A stretch of 64,000 nt of DNA from Bradyrhizobium lupini (GTDB lineage: Bacteria > Pseudomonadota > Alphaproteobacteria > Rhizobiales > Xanthobacteraceae): contig NZ_CP162553.1 of NCBI RefSeq assembly GCF_040939785.1, forward strand, positions 2,852,001 through 2,916,000, given 5' to 3'. Below the pieces are notes generated by a model that worked only from the letters and a program-made list of their open reading frames with translations, did no database searches and was not told where the DNA came from. This document shows, piece by piece, positions 27,718-38,725 of the stretch. The position numbers were made by a program, and so were the translations under genes. Within the stretch, counting starts at the first letter, position 1. Each line of letters starts with the position of its first letter.

Positions 27718-29409
27718 TTACCGCGCAGGCCGGATCGGTGCTGACAGCTTGTCGGTGCGGTCGCGCTCGGTCATGTCCTCGACCGTCTCCATCGGCGCGG
27801 TCAGCTCGTAGACATAGGAGACGTCGGTGAAATAGCGCTTGGCGGTGCCGCCGAGCGCCTCGGGCGCGACGCGGTCGAGCAGGATCAGGCCGAAGTCGGA
27901 ATCGGGGCGGCGCGTCGCTTCGCTGGTGTTGAACTCCTCCCAGCGGAAATAGAAGACCTCGCCGGACCCCTCGTTCGTCACCGTCCAATTGGCAGTGATG
28001 TGCGGATGCTTGCCGACCAGCGACAGGCCCTCGTCGGAGTGCGAGGCGAGCTCGAAGAACAGCAGCGACAGACTCTGCGCCGCGCGCGCGCTGACTGCGA
28101 TATCAGGACCGGTGACGGCAATGCGGTCGGCATGCGGGATGGCGCGCGCCTCGAACAGGCCCTTCAGCTTGACACCCTGCCACTGGCTCTCGCTGAGCAG
28201 CGAGACGACGTTGGACATGGCGTGGATGCGGCCGATCAGGAGCTCGCGCGCGACATCGATGTCGGAGCCATGGCGCAGCGTGCGGGTCACGATCGACTGG
28301 ATCACCGCCAGGATGTTTTTGACCCGATGGTTGAGCTCGTCGATGACAGCCGTCAGCCGGCGCTCGAAGCCGATTCTGACCTGGATTTCCCGGCTGAGCC
28401 GCAAATTGTTGTAGGCGACATAGCCGAACAGGCCGCACACCATCGCGGTGATCGCAAGGCCGATCGCCGCCACGATGATCGCAGTCTGCTCGGCGCGGCG
28501 CGCCGAATTGGTCTTGGCGTAATAGCCGAGCTGCCAGTCGCGACCACCGAAGCTCACCGTGCGCGTCGCCGACGGCGCCGGCCCATCGGCCGCTGTCGGG
28601 CGGGCCGAGACCACGCCTTGATCGTTGGCGACCAACTCGCCACCCTCCCGGCGCGGATCCTTCAGCGCAACCGCGAACAACGACATGTCGTCGTTGGTCA
28701 GCATCAGGGAAGAGAGCTCATAGGAAAATGTGATGAAGCCCGCCGGCTCCGTCGCGCCCTCGGGGATGACGGGAGCCGCCACAATGATGCCGATCGACCC
28801 GTCGCCACGCAGGAGGGCAACCGGTTCTGAGGCAACCGACCTCTTCTCCACTCTGGCGCGCGCCAGCATGGCGCCGCGCACCTGATCCTGGTCGTAACTG
28901 CGGCCGGGCAGCCCCTTGGTCTCGTTGCTGCGCGGCTCGAGATCCATCAGCACATCGATCGGCTGGGTGACACCTGCCGGATCGATCGGCTTGTCCTCAT
29001 AGCTGCGGATTCGCGGATTGGGGAAGCCGGCGCTCGCGATCGCGGCTTGTGCTGCGGCAAGCTCGTTCGGCTTCAGGCGGGCGACCCAGCCCGCCACCAC
29101 GAAATCGGTCTTGAAGGCGTAGATGGCCGAGCGCAGCGGCTCGAGCATGTTGGGCTTGAGCACCGACGGCGCCCGGAACAGGCCGGAGGCAACCCGCGCG
29201 AGCAGTTCGCGCTCGGTGAGCCGGTCCTGGACCAGGCTCGCATGGACATCGATCGCGCGCGCCAGCGCGATCCGGTCCAGCGCCAGCTCCTGGTCGTGGA
29301 CGCGATAAGCCGCAAGCCCGGAGAGCAAGGCCCCGAGAAGAGCAATGAAGCCGATGATGAAACCCAGCCGGACCACGCGACTACTCAGGCGAAAGCAGGA
29401 GGTCGGCAA
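27718..29409 (-). CDS. CHASE-domain sensor protein with HWE/HisKA_2-type kinase domain (degenerate)
   Basis: About 560 aa from a proposed TTG at 29409; the frame is open to GTG 29574, but upstream residues lack protein character and no start has a good ribosome site. Layout: one span, a periplasmic CHASE-like sensor of about 270 residues, a second span, then the phosphoacceptor helix IDELNHRVKNILAVIQSIV of HWE/HisKA_2 kinases. The ATPase part is unusual: the N-box that normally reads HELATNA reads FELASHS, so the magnesium-binding Asn is missing. It may be a poor kinase or a signalling scaffold. No response regulator is adjacent. Confidence 0.75.
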   Translation of the reverse strand: MPTSCFRLSSRVVRLGFIIGFIALLGALLSGLAAYRVHDQELALDRIALARAIDVHASLVQDRLTERELLARVASGLFRAPSVLKPNMLEPLRSAIYAFKTDFVVAGWVARLKPNELAAAQAAIASAGFPNPRIRSYEDKPIDPAGVTQPIDVLMDLEPRSNETKGLPGRSYDQDQVRGAMLARARVEKRSVASEPVALLRGDGSIGIIVAAPVIPEGATEPAGFITFSYELSSLMLTNDDMSLFAVALKDPRREGGELVANDQGVVSARPTAADGPAPSATRTVSFGGRDWQLGYYAKTNSARRAEQTAIIVAAIGLAITAMVCGLFGYVAYNNLRLSREIQVRIGFERRLTAVIDELNHRVKNILAVIQSIVTRTLRHGSDIDVARELLIGRIHAMSNVVSLLSESQWQGVKLKGLFEARAIPHADRIAVTGPDIAVSARAAQSLSLLFFELASHSDEGLSLVGKHPHITANWTVTNEGSGEVFYFRWEEFNTSEATRRPDSDFGLILLDRVAPEALGGTAKRYFTDVSYVYELTAPMETVEDMTERDRTDKLSAPIRPAR

Positions 29410-29672
29410 TAAATACGGAGCATATGGACGCCGCTCGAACGGGCACGTGCCGAAACAGGGTGAACCCCAATCGCCGAGATAATGAAGGAGGAGGCATCGG
29501 TACGCAACTTGGTCGCCTGAGAAGCTTAAATCGGCCCGCCGATGGTCCGGCCGAGTTGGATTTGCTCCGGGCACCGGAGGTAATCAATTGCCGTGACCGA
29601 AATTTGTTCCGCGGACACGGCTCTGCCCACGGTGTTAACGGGGGAAACGCCTGCGTTAGGTCGTCGCGCCGG

Positions 29673-30297
29673 TCAGCCGGCCCGTTTCAAGCCGCCTTTG
29701 GCCTCAATGAAGCCGATGATGCGGTCCAGCCCCTGGCTCTTTTTCAGGTTGGTCATGACGAACGGCCGCTCGCCGCGCATCCGCCTGGCGTCCGTCTCCA
29801 TCTTTTCCAGGGAGGCGCCGACATGGGGCGCCAAGTCGATCTTGTTGATGACAAGGAGGTCGGACCGGGTGATGCCGGGGCCGCCCTTGGACAGGATCTT
29901 GTCGCCGGCCGCCACGTCGATGACGTAAATGGTGAGATCGGCGAGCTCCGGGGAAAAAGTGGCAGCGAGGTTATCACCGCCGGATTCGATCAGCACGAGA
30001 TCGAGGTCCGGGAAACTTGGCGCGCATATCCGCCACCGCGGCGAGATTCATCGAGGCGTCCTCGCGGATCGCGGTGTGCGGGCAGCCGCCGGTCTCGACC
30101 CCGGCAATGCGATCCGGCGTCAGCGAGCCCGAGCGTACCAGGAATTCCGCATCCCATTTGGTGTAGATGTCGTTGGTGATCGCGGCGATGTCGTAGCGCT
30201 CGCGCATGGTCTTGCAGAGCAGGTCCATCAGCGCAGTCTTGCCCGATCCGACCGGACCGCCGATGCCGACACGCAAGGGGCCGTGAGATGTAGCCAT
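29673..30297 (-). pseudogene. ureG: urease accessory GTPase UreG, apparent frameshift
   Basis: UreG hydrolyses GTP during nickel insertion into urease. Residues 1 to about 95 are read from 30297 (P-loop GGPVGSGKT at 13-21, [15 protein letters not shown]); the rest ([20 protein letters not shown], then NKID) is in another frame ending at 29673. The switch falls in GGGAAA at 30010-30015: one extra base there converts the expected [14 protein letters not shown] into a short wrong tail. Together the parts equal a normal UreG of about 207 aa. Either a real lesion that would cripple urease or a base-call error; an error is likelier because other urease enzyme genes are intact. Confidence 0.88.
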
Positions 30298-30313
30298 TGC
30301 TTTTTTTCCTATC

Positions 30314-30435
30314 GTCGTCCTGGCGAAAGCCAGGACCCGTTACCACTGAATCCGATTGTCACGGCACGCTGCAGCCACATCTGTGCATAACCACGCGCAC
30401 CCGTGGTTATGGGTCCTGGCTTTCGCCAGGACGAC
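30314..30435. repeat. compound inverted repeat between ureF and ureG (REP-like copies 3 and 4)
   Basis: Two REP-like palindromes (30314-30336 and 30411-30435) sit in opposite orientation, so the outer halves can also pair with each other. Between them, CATAACCAC (30386-30394) and GTGGTTATG (30403-30411) form a further 9-bp hairpin. The 158-base ureF-ureG spacer is thus mostly secondary structure, which could cut or stabilise the mRNA ahead of ureG. Confidence 0.7.
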
Positions 30436-30455
30436 AGTGAAAGCGACGAACCCGC

Positions 30456-31178
30456 TCAAGATCTGAACAGCCGCGTATATTGCGTCTCGTGCCGCACGCT
30501 GGCGAGGTCGGCGCGGAACGTCGCGCCGCCGACATCGTCCAATGTCGCATTCAGCGCACGATTCGCCGTCGCGGCAACCGCGGCTTCCAGCCTCACCAGC
30601 ACGCGCTGGCTGTCGGTCTGGCCGAGCGGAATGAGCCGGCTGGCCGCGGAAATCCAGTTCGAGACCAGCGCATGCAGGAAGGCGTGCAGCGTCGGCGCCA
30701 GCGGCACGCCGTGCATCGCAGCGACCACGCCAACGGCAACGGGATAGACCAGTGGCGTACGGCATGCCGCAACCATCGCATCCAGCCCGTCTGCATCCCA
30801 CGCGGCGCGGGCGATGTCGATGAAGGCACGGCCCTGCGATGTCGTCTCCAGCTGCCGCTCGCGCGACGGCACGAAGGCCGCGGCGAGCTCGGCGATATCG
30901 CCCAAGGTGTCGCCCTCGCCCGCTTCAGTGGCGCGATAGGCGTGGACCAGAAACGTCGCATCGCAGAAGCCAGAGCCATCGCGAAGCATCGCATCGAGCC
31001 AGTCCGCCAGCGACGCGGTGTCGTTGATGTCACCGGCTTCGACCGCCCATTCGATGCCGCTGGAGTAGGAAAAGCCCCCGACGGGAAACGCCGGCGACAG
31101 CCAGGTCATCAACCGGTACAGCGCCGCCGCCTCGCACTCCGCGAGGTCGCGGGCCGCGACCGGCTCATTTGTGGTCAT
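30456..31178 (-). CDS. ureF: urease accessory protein UreF
   Basis: 240-aa all-helical chaperone that joins UreD and recruits UreG to the urease apoprotein. Recognisable by [20 protein letters not shown] near the N-terminus and [18 protein letters not shown] in the middle. The ATG at 31178 (alternative 31184) lies inside the end of ureE, a 14-base overlap implying coupled translation. The frame runs further upstream but only as an antisense-free shadow of the ureE His tail. ureG follows after a structured spacer. Confidence 0.92.
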   Translation of the reverse strand: MTTNEPVAARDLAECEAAALYRLMTWLSPAFPVGGFSYSSGIEWAVEAGDINDTASLADWLDAMLRDGSGFCDATFLVHAYRATEAGEGDTLGDIAELAAAFVPSRERQLETTSQGRAFIDIARAAWDADGLDAMVAACRTPLVYPVAVGVVAAMHGVPLAPTLHAFLHALVSNWISAASRLIPLGQTDSQRVLVRLEAAVAATANRALNATLDDVGGATFRADLASVRHETQYTRLFRS

Positions 31179-31782
31179 GAGCATGCTTGTGGCCGTGGTG
31201 ATGGTCGGGGTGATCGCAATGCTCGTCGTGGTGGTGATGGTGATCGTGACCGTCGCCATGTGCGGCATGATCATGATGGTGATCATGACCGTGATGATCA
31301 TCGTGGCCGTGATCGTGATGCGCGTGGTCGTCGTGTCCATGCGCATGTCCGGCATCCGCATAGGCGCCGCCTTCGGGATCGAACGGCGCCTCGATCTCGA
31401 TCACGCGCGCGCCGAGGCCCTTCACCATGGCTTCGATGACGTGGTCGCGGCGGATGCGCAGGCTCTTGGCCATGATCTGCGTCGGCAGATGGCGATTGCC
31501 GAGATGCCAGCCGACACGAATAAGGTGGTGCGGATCGTGGCCGCGGATCTCGAGCAGCGGCTCGGGCGCAGCGACCACCTCGACCAGCCGGCCGTCCTCC
31601 AACACCAGCGCATCGCCGCCGCGCAGTGCGACGGCATTCTCCAGGTCGAGCAGGAACTCGAGTCCCCGCGTCCCCGTCATTGCCATGCGGCGGCGGTGTC
31701 GATCGTCGAAATCGAGCACGACCGTATCCGCCGGCGCTTCCGCGAAGCGGTGTTGTCCCCTGACCTGCGTCGCCCGGATCAT
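31165..31782 (-). CDS. ureE: urease accessory nickel chaperone UreE with long histidine tail
   Basis: 205 aa. The N-terminal peptide-binding and central metal-binding domains (about 1-140) resemble UreE, including [20 protein letters not shown]. The last 60 residues contain 31 histidines plus many Asp, a tail far richer than the Klebsiella protein. Such tails store nickel and deliver it to urease with UreG. The coding DNA of the tail is a low-complexity GTG/ATG-rich stretch on the plus strand. Start 31782 follows 14 bases after the ABM gene stop. Confidence 0.93.
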   Translation of the reverse strand: MIRATQVRGQHRFAEAPADTVVLDFDDRHRRRMAMTGTRGLEFLLDLENAVALRGGDALVLEDGRLVEVVAAPEPLLEIRGHDPHHLIRVGWHLGNRHLPTQIMAKSLRIRRDHVIEAMVKGLGARVIEIEAPFDPEGGAYADAGHAHGHDDHAHHDHGHDDHHGHDHHHDHAAHGDGHDHHHHHDEHCDHPDHHHGHKHAHDHK

Positions 31783-31796
31783 GCGCGTTTACCCCG

Positions 31797-32096
31797 TTAC
31801 CGTGTCTCGACCTTCTCGGGCGTGATCACTTCGATCTTCGGCGGCGCCGTAAAACACTTCACCGCGACGCGGCCGAACGTCTTCATGTGCTCCATGGCGC
31901 GATGCGGCACCAGCGCCTCGGCATTCTCCCACTGCTCGACGAACACCATCTTGGCGGGATCGGTGACGCTCTCATGCAGATCATAGGCGATATTGCCGGG
32001 CTCTTTCCGCGTCTCCTTGATGCAGGCGGTGGCGGCTGCAATGAATTCGGCGCGCGTTTCAGGCTTGATGGTCAAGGTGGCGACGACGTAGATCAC
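31797..32096 (-). CDS. ABM-domain protein (putative quinol monooxygenase) inside the urease cluster
   Basis: 99-aa ferredoxin-fold protein: IYVVATLTIKPETRAEFIAA opens it and MVFVEQWENAEAL is the usual ABM strand-helix. Small ABM proteins act as cofactor-free monooxygenases or simply bind small ligands. A good ribosome site GGGAGGATT lies upstream. Its place between ureC and ureE on the same strand suggests co-transcription, yet no link with urease chemistry is known to me. 142 bases separate it from ureC. Confidence 0.8.
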   Translation of the reverse strand: MIYVVATLTIKPETRAEFIAAATACIKETRKEPGNIAYDLHESVTDPAKMVFVEQWENAEALVPHRAMEHMKTFGRVAVKCFTAPPKIEVITPEKVETR

Positions 32097-32238
32097 GAGA
32101 AATCCTCCCGGCTTTTCTTCTGGGCTTCAGATACCGGGCGGGACCTTAGACCAGGCGGGATCGAACGCAAAACCCGGAAAAGCCGCTCCCGGATATGCGA
32201 CCAGGACATGGTCCTGGGACATGCGTTGAGGCGCTATT

Positions 32239-33954
<1,716 letters not shown>

Positions 33955-33991
33955 CACAAGCCCCGTTTGCGTTGGAATTCTGGATCGGTGC

Positions 33992-34530
33992 TCACAGAGA
34001 GGTTCTCGCTGTGAGCACCATGTCGTCGAAGGTCGTATCGAGCCAAGAGTTACCGCCGCGGCAACCAGCGACAACCTGTTCGGCCCAGTCGGTATAATCG
34101 ACGAGATCGTCACGTTCCTCGGCCGTCGGATCGAATGTACGCGCGCGCCGATATTGCTGATCTTGTCGGCGATCTTGATCAGCCTGGCGCCAGCCGATTT
34201 TTTCGGTGCGTCGAGCACCTGACGCCGCCGCCGCTCCGGCTTCGACAGGCTCATATCGTCGGTGCACTCGTCGACAAGCGACGCGACACGGTCGGAGAAT
34301 TTTTGCGCGAGCTCCTCGCGCGTGGTGTCGGTGTCCTCGATCGCATCATGCAGCCAGCCGGCTGCAACCAGTTCGGCGTCGGCGCCGTCGGTCGCGGTCG
34401 CAAGCAGGTTCGCGACCTCGGCGAGGTGGTTGATGTAAGGCTCATGACCGCGGCCCTTGCGCGCCATGCCGTTGTGACGGCGCGCGGCGAGTTCGGCGGC
34501 TTCGGAGACGAGGCGGACAGGTGACAGCAT
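33992..34530 (-). pseudogene. HD-domain phosphohydrolase-like gene in the urease cluster, apparent frameshift
   Basis: Encodes about 178 aa if repaired. Segments: [16 protein letters not shown] and [17 protein letters not shown], the HD metal motif of RelA/SpoT-like hydrolases; then [14 protein letters not shown], after which the frame is lost. The expected tail ([23 protein letters not shown], ending at 33992) is in another frame. The break is in the CGCGCGCGC run at 34140-34148, equal to one extra CG unit or one missing base. As read, the broken frame runs in phase into ureC. Substrate unknown; located between ureB and ureC. Confidence 0.78.
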
Positions 34531-34586
34531 GGCAAAGTCCTCCGTTTCGCCTCAACCATGCCGCGCCACGCTCGTTCCTGTGGAAT

Positions 34587-34892
34587 TCACAGCTTCCCCA
34601 TCACGTCGCCGCGGAAGCCGTAGATGGTCTTCTTGCCGGCCACCGCGACGAGTTGGACGTCGCGGGTCTGGCCGGGCTCGAAGCGGACCGCGGTGCCGGC
34701 GGCGATGTCGAGGCGCATGCCGCGGGCCTTCTTGCGGTCGAACTTCAGGGCCGGGTTGGTCTCGAAGAAATGGTAGTGCGAGCCGACCTGGATCGGGCGG
34801 TCGCCGGTGTTGGCGACCGTCAGCGTCACCGTCTTGCGGCCGGCGTTGAGCTCGATCTCGCCGTCCTGGATGAAGAGTTCGCCGGGGATCAT
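34587..34892 (-). CDS. ureB: urease beta subunit UreB
   Basis: 101-aa structural subunit. [19 protein letters not shown] opens it, and [13 protein letters not shown] plus [19 protein letters not shown] are diagnostic. Good ribosome site GGAGCGAAGC. Nine bases after the ureA stop. Separate ureA and ureB genes show the three-subunit bacterial form of urease. Confidence 0.95.
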   Translation of the reverse strand: MIPGELFIQDGEIELNAGRKTVTLTVANTGDRPIQVGSHYHFFETNPALKFDRKKARGMRLDIAAGTAVRFEPGQTRDVQLVAVAGKKTIYGFRGDVMGKL

Positions 34893-34901
34893 GCTTCGCT
34901 C

Positions 34902-35204
34902 CTACCTGATCGGCTCGTGCACAGTGACGAGCTTGGTCCCGTCCGGAAACGTCGCCTCGACCTGGATGTCGTGGATCATCTCGGGAATGCCCGGCATCAC
35001 CTGGTCGCGGGTGAGAACCTGCGCACCCGATTGCATCAACTCGGCGACGGTGCGGCCATCCCGCGCGCCTTCGAGGATGAAATCGGAGATGAGCGCGATC
35101 GCCTCCGGATGGTTGAGCTTGACGCCGCGATCCAGCCGGCGGCGGGCCACGATCGCCGCCATCGAGATCAGAAGCTTGTCCTTTTCGCGAGGAGACAGGT
35201 TCAT
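34902..35204 (-). CDS. ureA: urease gamma subunit UreA
   Basis: 100-aa structural subunit with [13 protein letters not shown] at the start, [16 protein letters not shown], and the C-terminal [20 protein letters not shown]. Length is exactly that of the family. GGAAGAG precedes the ATG. It lies between ureD (24-base gap) and ureB. Confidence 0.96.
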   Translation of the reverse strand: MNLSPREKDKLLISMAAIVARRRLDRGVKLNHPEAIALISDFILEGARDGRTVAELMQSGAQVLTRDQVMPGIPEMIHDIQVEATFPDGTKLVTVHEPIR

Positions 35205-35228
35205 ACGAAATCTCTTCCGTTCACTTCG

Positions 35229-36059
35229 TCAATTCAACCAGAGCCGCGGCAGCGCCGCGCCGGTGCGCGCCAGCACGGTCATCATGTCTGCGCGCAGACG
35301 CGCCGCATCTTGGGCACAGAACCGCGCCATTGCAAAGCCATTCCAGGCGGATATCCCGACCTCGCTGGCGAAGGATTCCGAGGCCTCGCGGATGCGCTCG
35401 ATCAGGGCCTCGTCGCCGGGCACGATCAGCGCCGTGCCAATCGCAGCGCCGCCCCTGGCCACCGCCGATCGCGCAAGCTTTGCGCCGATATTGCCGTCGA
35501 GCCTGACGGTCTCGGCGAACACTAGCTTGCCGCCGCGACGCAGCCGCCAGCGATCGACGAACTCACCCTGCTCCATCCGTTCGCCCATCGCGGTACGGCC
35601 GAACACCACGATCTCGCACAGCAGGAGCGAGGCAGTCGCATCGAGGTCTATGTCGAAGCGACGGCGCACGCGCGCGCGGTCGAACAGGATCGTCTCCTGC
35701 GGCAGCCAGCCGAGATGTGCGCCTGCGGCAACCTTCAGCGCTATATTGAGCTCCGCCGCCTGCCCTGGCGCGCGATAGACCTTTTCCGCGGCCGCCGTCG
35801 TCAGCGTCAGCTTCGAACCATCTGCGGCAGCGATCTCGATGTCGAAGCGATCGCCGCCGGCGACACCACCGGCCGTGTTGACGAACACGCCGGAGAGCCC
35901 CTCGTCCTCCGGCGAAGGGAAGCGCACGCGCAGGGAGCCGGACTCATGCAATATCCCGCGACGTGTCACACCGTCGCGCGCGTGGACGTCGAAGCGCACC
36001 GCGCCGCGGGCACGGTTGGCGTCGAACACCGAAGATGCCGTTAGAACGTCGCTGCGCAT
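35229..36059 (-). CDS. ureD: urease accessory protein UreD
   Basis: 276-aa scaffold that binds apo-urease and, with UreF and UreG, routes nickel to the active site. Visible family segments: NTAGGVAGGDRFDIEI, TTAAAEKVYR, and GAHLGWLPQETILFDRARVRR. First urease gene of the cluster, 30 bases after urtE, so urea uptake and hydrolysis genes are probably one transcription unit. Confidence 0.93.
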   Translation of the reverse strand: MRSDVLTASSVFDANRARGAVRFDVHARDGVTRRGILHESGSLRVRFPSPEDEGLSGVFVNTAGGVAGGDRFDIEIAAADGSKLTLTTAAAEKVYRAPGQAAELNIALKVAAGAHLGWLPQETILFDRARVRRRFDIDLDATASLLLCEIVVFGRTAMGERMEQGEFVDRWRLRRGGKLVFAETVRLDGNIGAKLARSAVARGGAAIGTALIVPGDEALIERIREASESFASEVGISAWNGFAMARFCAQDAARLRADMMTVLARTGAALPRLWLN

Positions 36060-36089
36060 CCGCCCCCCAGCCGGTCGCGGCAGAATGGC

Positions 36090-36785
36090 CTACAGCGCCA
36101 TCTGGCGGCTGATTTCGCTCGCGTCGAGATTGGAGCGGTCGCAGGTGAACTTCACCGCGCCGCGATCCATCACCGCAAAACTGTCGCCGAGTTCGCAGGC
36201 AAAGTCGAGATATTGTTCGACCAGCACGATGGCGATGTTGCCGAGATTGCGCAGGTACGAGATGGCACGGCCGATGTCCTTGATGATCGAGGGCTGGATG
36301 CCCTCGGTCGGCTCGTCGAGCAGCAGCAGCTTCGGCCGCATCACCAGCGCGCGCCCGATCGCGAGCTGTTGCTGCTGGCCGCCGGAGAGATCGCCGCCAC
36401 GCCGTCCGAGCATGGATTGCAGCACCGGAAACAGGGAGTACACGTCGTCCGGAATGTGCTTGTCCTCGCGCCTGAGCGGCCCGAAGCCGGTCTTGAGATT
36501 CTCCTCGACCGTCAGAAGCGGAAATATCTCGCGCCCCTGCGGCACGAAGCCGATACCCTTCCGCGCGCGCTCATAGGGTTTCAGGCCCGTGATATCGTTG
36601 CCGTCGAGCACGACGGCGCCCGAGGAGATCGGGTATTGCCCGACCATGGCGCGCAGGAGCGAGGTCTTGCCGACTCCGTTGCGCCCGAGCACGCAGGTGA
36701 CCTTGCCGGGCTCGGCCGCAATCGACACGCCGCGTAGTGCCTGCGCCGCGCCGTAGAACAGGTTGATGTCCTTGACCTCAAGCAT
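36090..36785 (-). CDS. urtE: urea ABC transporter ATP-binding protein UrtE
   Basis: 231-aa LivF-like ATPase: Walker A GRNGVGKT at 34-41, LSGGQQQQ signature, LLLDEPTEGIQPSI. The glutamine-rich signature and EGIQPSII are typical of UrtE and separate it from amino-acid LivF proteins. Last of urtABCDE, three bases after urtD and 30 before ureD. Confidence 0.92.
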   Translation of the reverse strand: MLEVKDINLFYGAAQALRGVSIAAEPGKVTCVLGRNGVGKTSLLRAMVGQYPISSGAVVLDGNDITGLKPYERARKGIGFVPQGREIFPLLTVEENLKTGFGPLRREDKHIPDDVYSLFPVLQSMLGRRGGDLSGGQQQQLAIGRALVMRPKLLLLDEPTEGIQPSIIKDIGRAISYLRNLGNIAIVLVEQYLDFACELGDSFAVMDRGAVKFTCDRSNLDASEISRQMAL

Positions 36786-36788
36786 CGC

Positions 36789-37550
36789 TCAGCGCCCCAG
36801 ATAAACTTCGATGACCCGCTCGTTGGACGAGACCTGGTCGATGGTGCCTTCCGCGAGCACGGTACCCTCGTGCAAGCAAGTGACCTTGACGCCGAGCTCG
36901 CGCACGAATGTCATGTCGTGCTCGACCACCATCACGGTGTGGGTCTTGTTGATTTCCTTGAGCAGCTCGGCGGTGAGATGCGTCTCGACGTCGGTCATGC
37001 CGGCGACGGGCTCGTCGACGAGCAGTAGTTTCGGATCCTGGGCGAGCAGCATGCCGATCTCGAGCCACTGCTTCTGGCCGTGGCTGAGGCTGCCGGCGAG
37101 ACGGTTGCGGGCATCGGTGAGGCGGATCGTCTCCAGCACCTTGTCGATCTGCTCGGCCTCCGCCCGGCTGCCGCGCCAGAACAGCGTACCCTTGACGCTG
37201 TGGTCGACATTGAGCGCGAGCAGCAAATTGTCCTGCACGGTCTGGCTCTCGAACACGGTCGGCTTCTGGAATTTACGGCCGATGCCGAGCTCGGCGATGC
37301 GGGTCTCGTCCAGTCGCGTCAGATCGGTGACTCCGTCGAACAGCACGGTGCCTTCGTCGGGCTTGGTCTTTCCGGTGATGATGTCCATCATCGTGGTCTT
37401 GCCGGCGCCGTTCGGGCCGATGATGGCGCGCATCTCGCCGGGCTCGAGCGTCAGCGAGAGGTTGTTGATGGCGTGGAAGCCGTCGAACGAGACGTGCACA
37501 CCGTCGAGATACAGCATTGCGGAGGTCGCGCGGGTGTCCATGACGTTCAT
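36789..37550 (-). CDS. urtD: urea ABC transporter ATP-binding protein UrtD
   Basis: 253-aa LivG-like ATPase: Walker A GPNGAGKTT at 45-53, signature LSHGQKQWLEIGM, Walker B LLLVDEPVAGM. LSHGQKQWLEI is a UrtD hallmark. The ATG at 37550 overlaps the urtC stop by four bases; the frame is open to 37646, but the added residues are a basic shadow of urtC. Confidence 0.93.
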   Translation of the reverse strand: MNVMDTRATSAMLYLDGVHVSFDGFHAINNLSLTLEPGEMRAIIGPNGAGKTTMMDIITGKTKPDEGTVLFDGVTDLTRLDETRIAELGIGRKFQKPTVFESQTVQDNLLLALNVDHSVKGTLFWRGSRAEAEQIDKVLETIRLTDARNRLAGSLSHGQKQWLEIGMLLAQDPKLLLVDEPVAGMTDVETHLTAELLKEINKTHTVMVVEHDMTFVRELGVKVTCLHEGTVLAEGTIDQVSSNERVIEVYLGR

Positions 37551-38725
37551 TGCGCCTCCTCCGCCATTTTGGGTTGGGTGACGCCGTCTTCGGCCGCGGC
37601 GCTCGCAATGGTCGCGGCGTCGCGCCTTTCCTTCGACGAGTCCCACCAGGCGTTGAAAGTGCCGACGATGCCCTTAGGCAGCAGCAACGTTACCAGGATG
37701 AACATGGCACCCAGCATGAACAGCCAGTAGGGCGCGAGCATGCCGGAGGTGAAGAACGTCTTTGCGTAGTTGACGACGACGGCGCCGAGCGCGGCGCCGA
37801 CCAGCGTACCGCGGCCGCCGACCGCGACCCAGATCACGGCCTCGATCGAATTGCCCGGCGCGAATTCGCTCGGGTTGATGATGCCGACCTGCGGCACATA
37901 GAGCGCGCCGGCGACGCCGGCCATGCAGGCCGACACTGTGAACACGAACAGCTTGTAGGATTCGACCCGGTAGCCGAGGAAGCGCGTGCGCGATTCCGCA
38001 TCGCGCACGGCGATCAGCACCTTGCCGAGCTTGGACGAGACGATGGCGCGGCAGATCAGAAAGCCGGCGATCAGCGCCAGGCAGCTCAGCGCGAACAGCG
38101 CAGCACGCGTGCCCTCGGCCTGCACGTTGAAGCCCAAGATGTCCTTGAAGTCGGTCATGCCGTTGTTGCCGCCGAAGCCGAAATCGTTGCGGAAAAAGGC
38201 GAGCAGCAGTGCATAGGTCATCGCCTGGGTGATGATTGACAGATACACGCCAGTGACGCGCGAGCGGAAGGCGAGCCAGCCGAAGGAAAAGGCGAGCAGG
38301 CCCGGCACGATCAGCACCATCAGCGCGGCAAACCAGAACATGTCAAAGCCGTACCAGTACCAGGGCAGCTTCGAATAGTTCAGGAACACCATGAAGTCCG
38401 GCAGGATCGGATTGCCGTAGACGCCGCGGCTGCCGATCTGCCGCATCAGGTACATGCCCATGGCGTAGCCGCCGAGCGCGAAGAAGGCACCGTGACCGAG
38501 CGAGAGGATGCCGCAATAGCCCCAGATCAGGTCGATCGAGAGCGCCAGGATCGCGTAGCAGACATATTTGCCCCAGAGCGCGACGAGATAGGTCGGCACT
38601 TGCAGGAACGAACCTGCGGGCAGCAGCAGGTTGGAGAGCGGGATGAGGATGCCGCAGGCCACGACGATGGCAAGGAAGATGGTCGCGCCGCGGTCCAGCG
38701 ATCGCGTCAGCATGTGAGGGGTCAT
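37547..38725 (-). CDS. urtC: urea ABC transporter permease UrtC
   Basis: 392-aa LivM-like inner-membrane permease with about ten spans; WGYCGILSLGHGAFFALGGYAMGMYLM is the family core near residue 70. The central part carries NNGMTDFKDILGF, typical of UrtC. Overlaps both urtB and urtD by four bases, a tightly coupled operon. Confidence 0.93.
   Translation of the reverse strand: MTPHMLTRSLDRGATIFLAIVVACGILIPLSNLLLPAGSFLQVPTYLVALWGKYVCYAILALSIDLIWGYCGILSLGHGAFFALGGYAMGMYLMRQIGSRGVYGNPILPDFMVFLNYSKLPWYWYGFDMFWFAALMVLIVPGLLAFSFGWLAFRSRVTGVYLSIITQAMTYALLLAFFRNDFGFGGNNGMTDFKDILGFNVQAEGTRAALFALSCLALIAGFLICRAIVSSKLGKVLIAVRDAESRTRFLGYRVESYKLFVFTVSACMAGVAGALYVPQVGIINPSEFAPGNSIEAVIWVAVGGRGTLVGAALGAVVVNYAKTFFTSGMLAPYWLFMLGAMFILVTLLLPKGIVGTFNAWWDSSKERRDAATIASAAAEDGVTQPKMAEEAQ

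Noticed and set aside
34554..34578. EcfG-like element GGAAC-N16-GGTT before the HD gene
   Set aside because: The -10 lacks the C of CGTT and would leave a very short leader inside an operon; probably chance.
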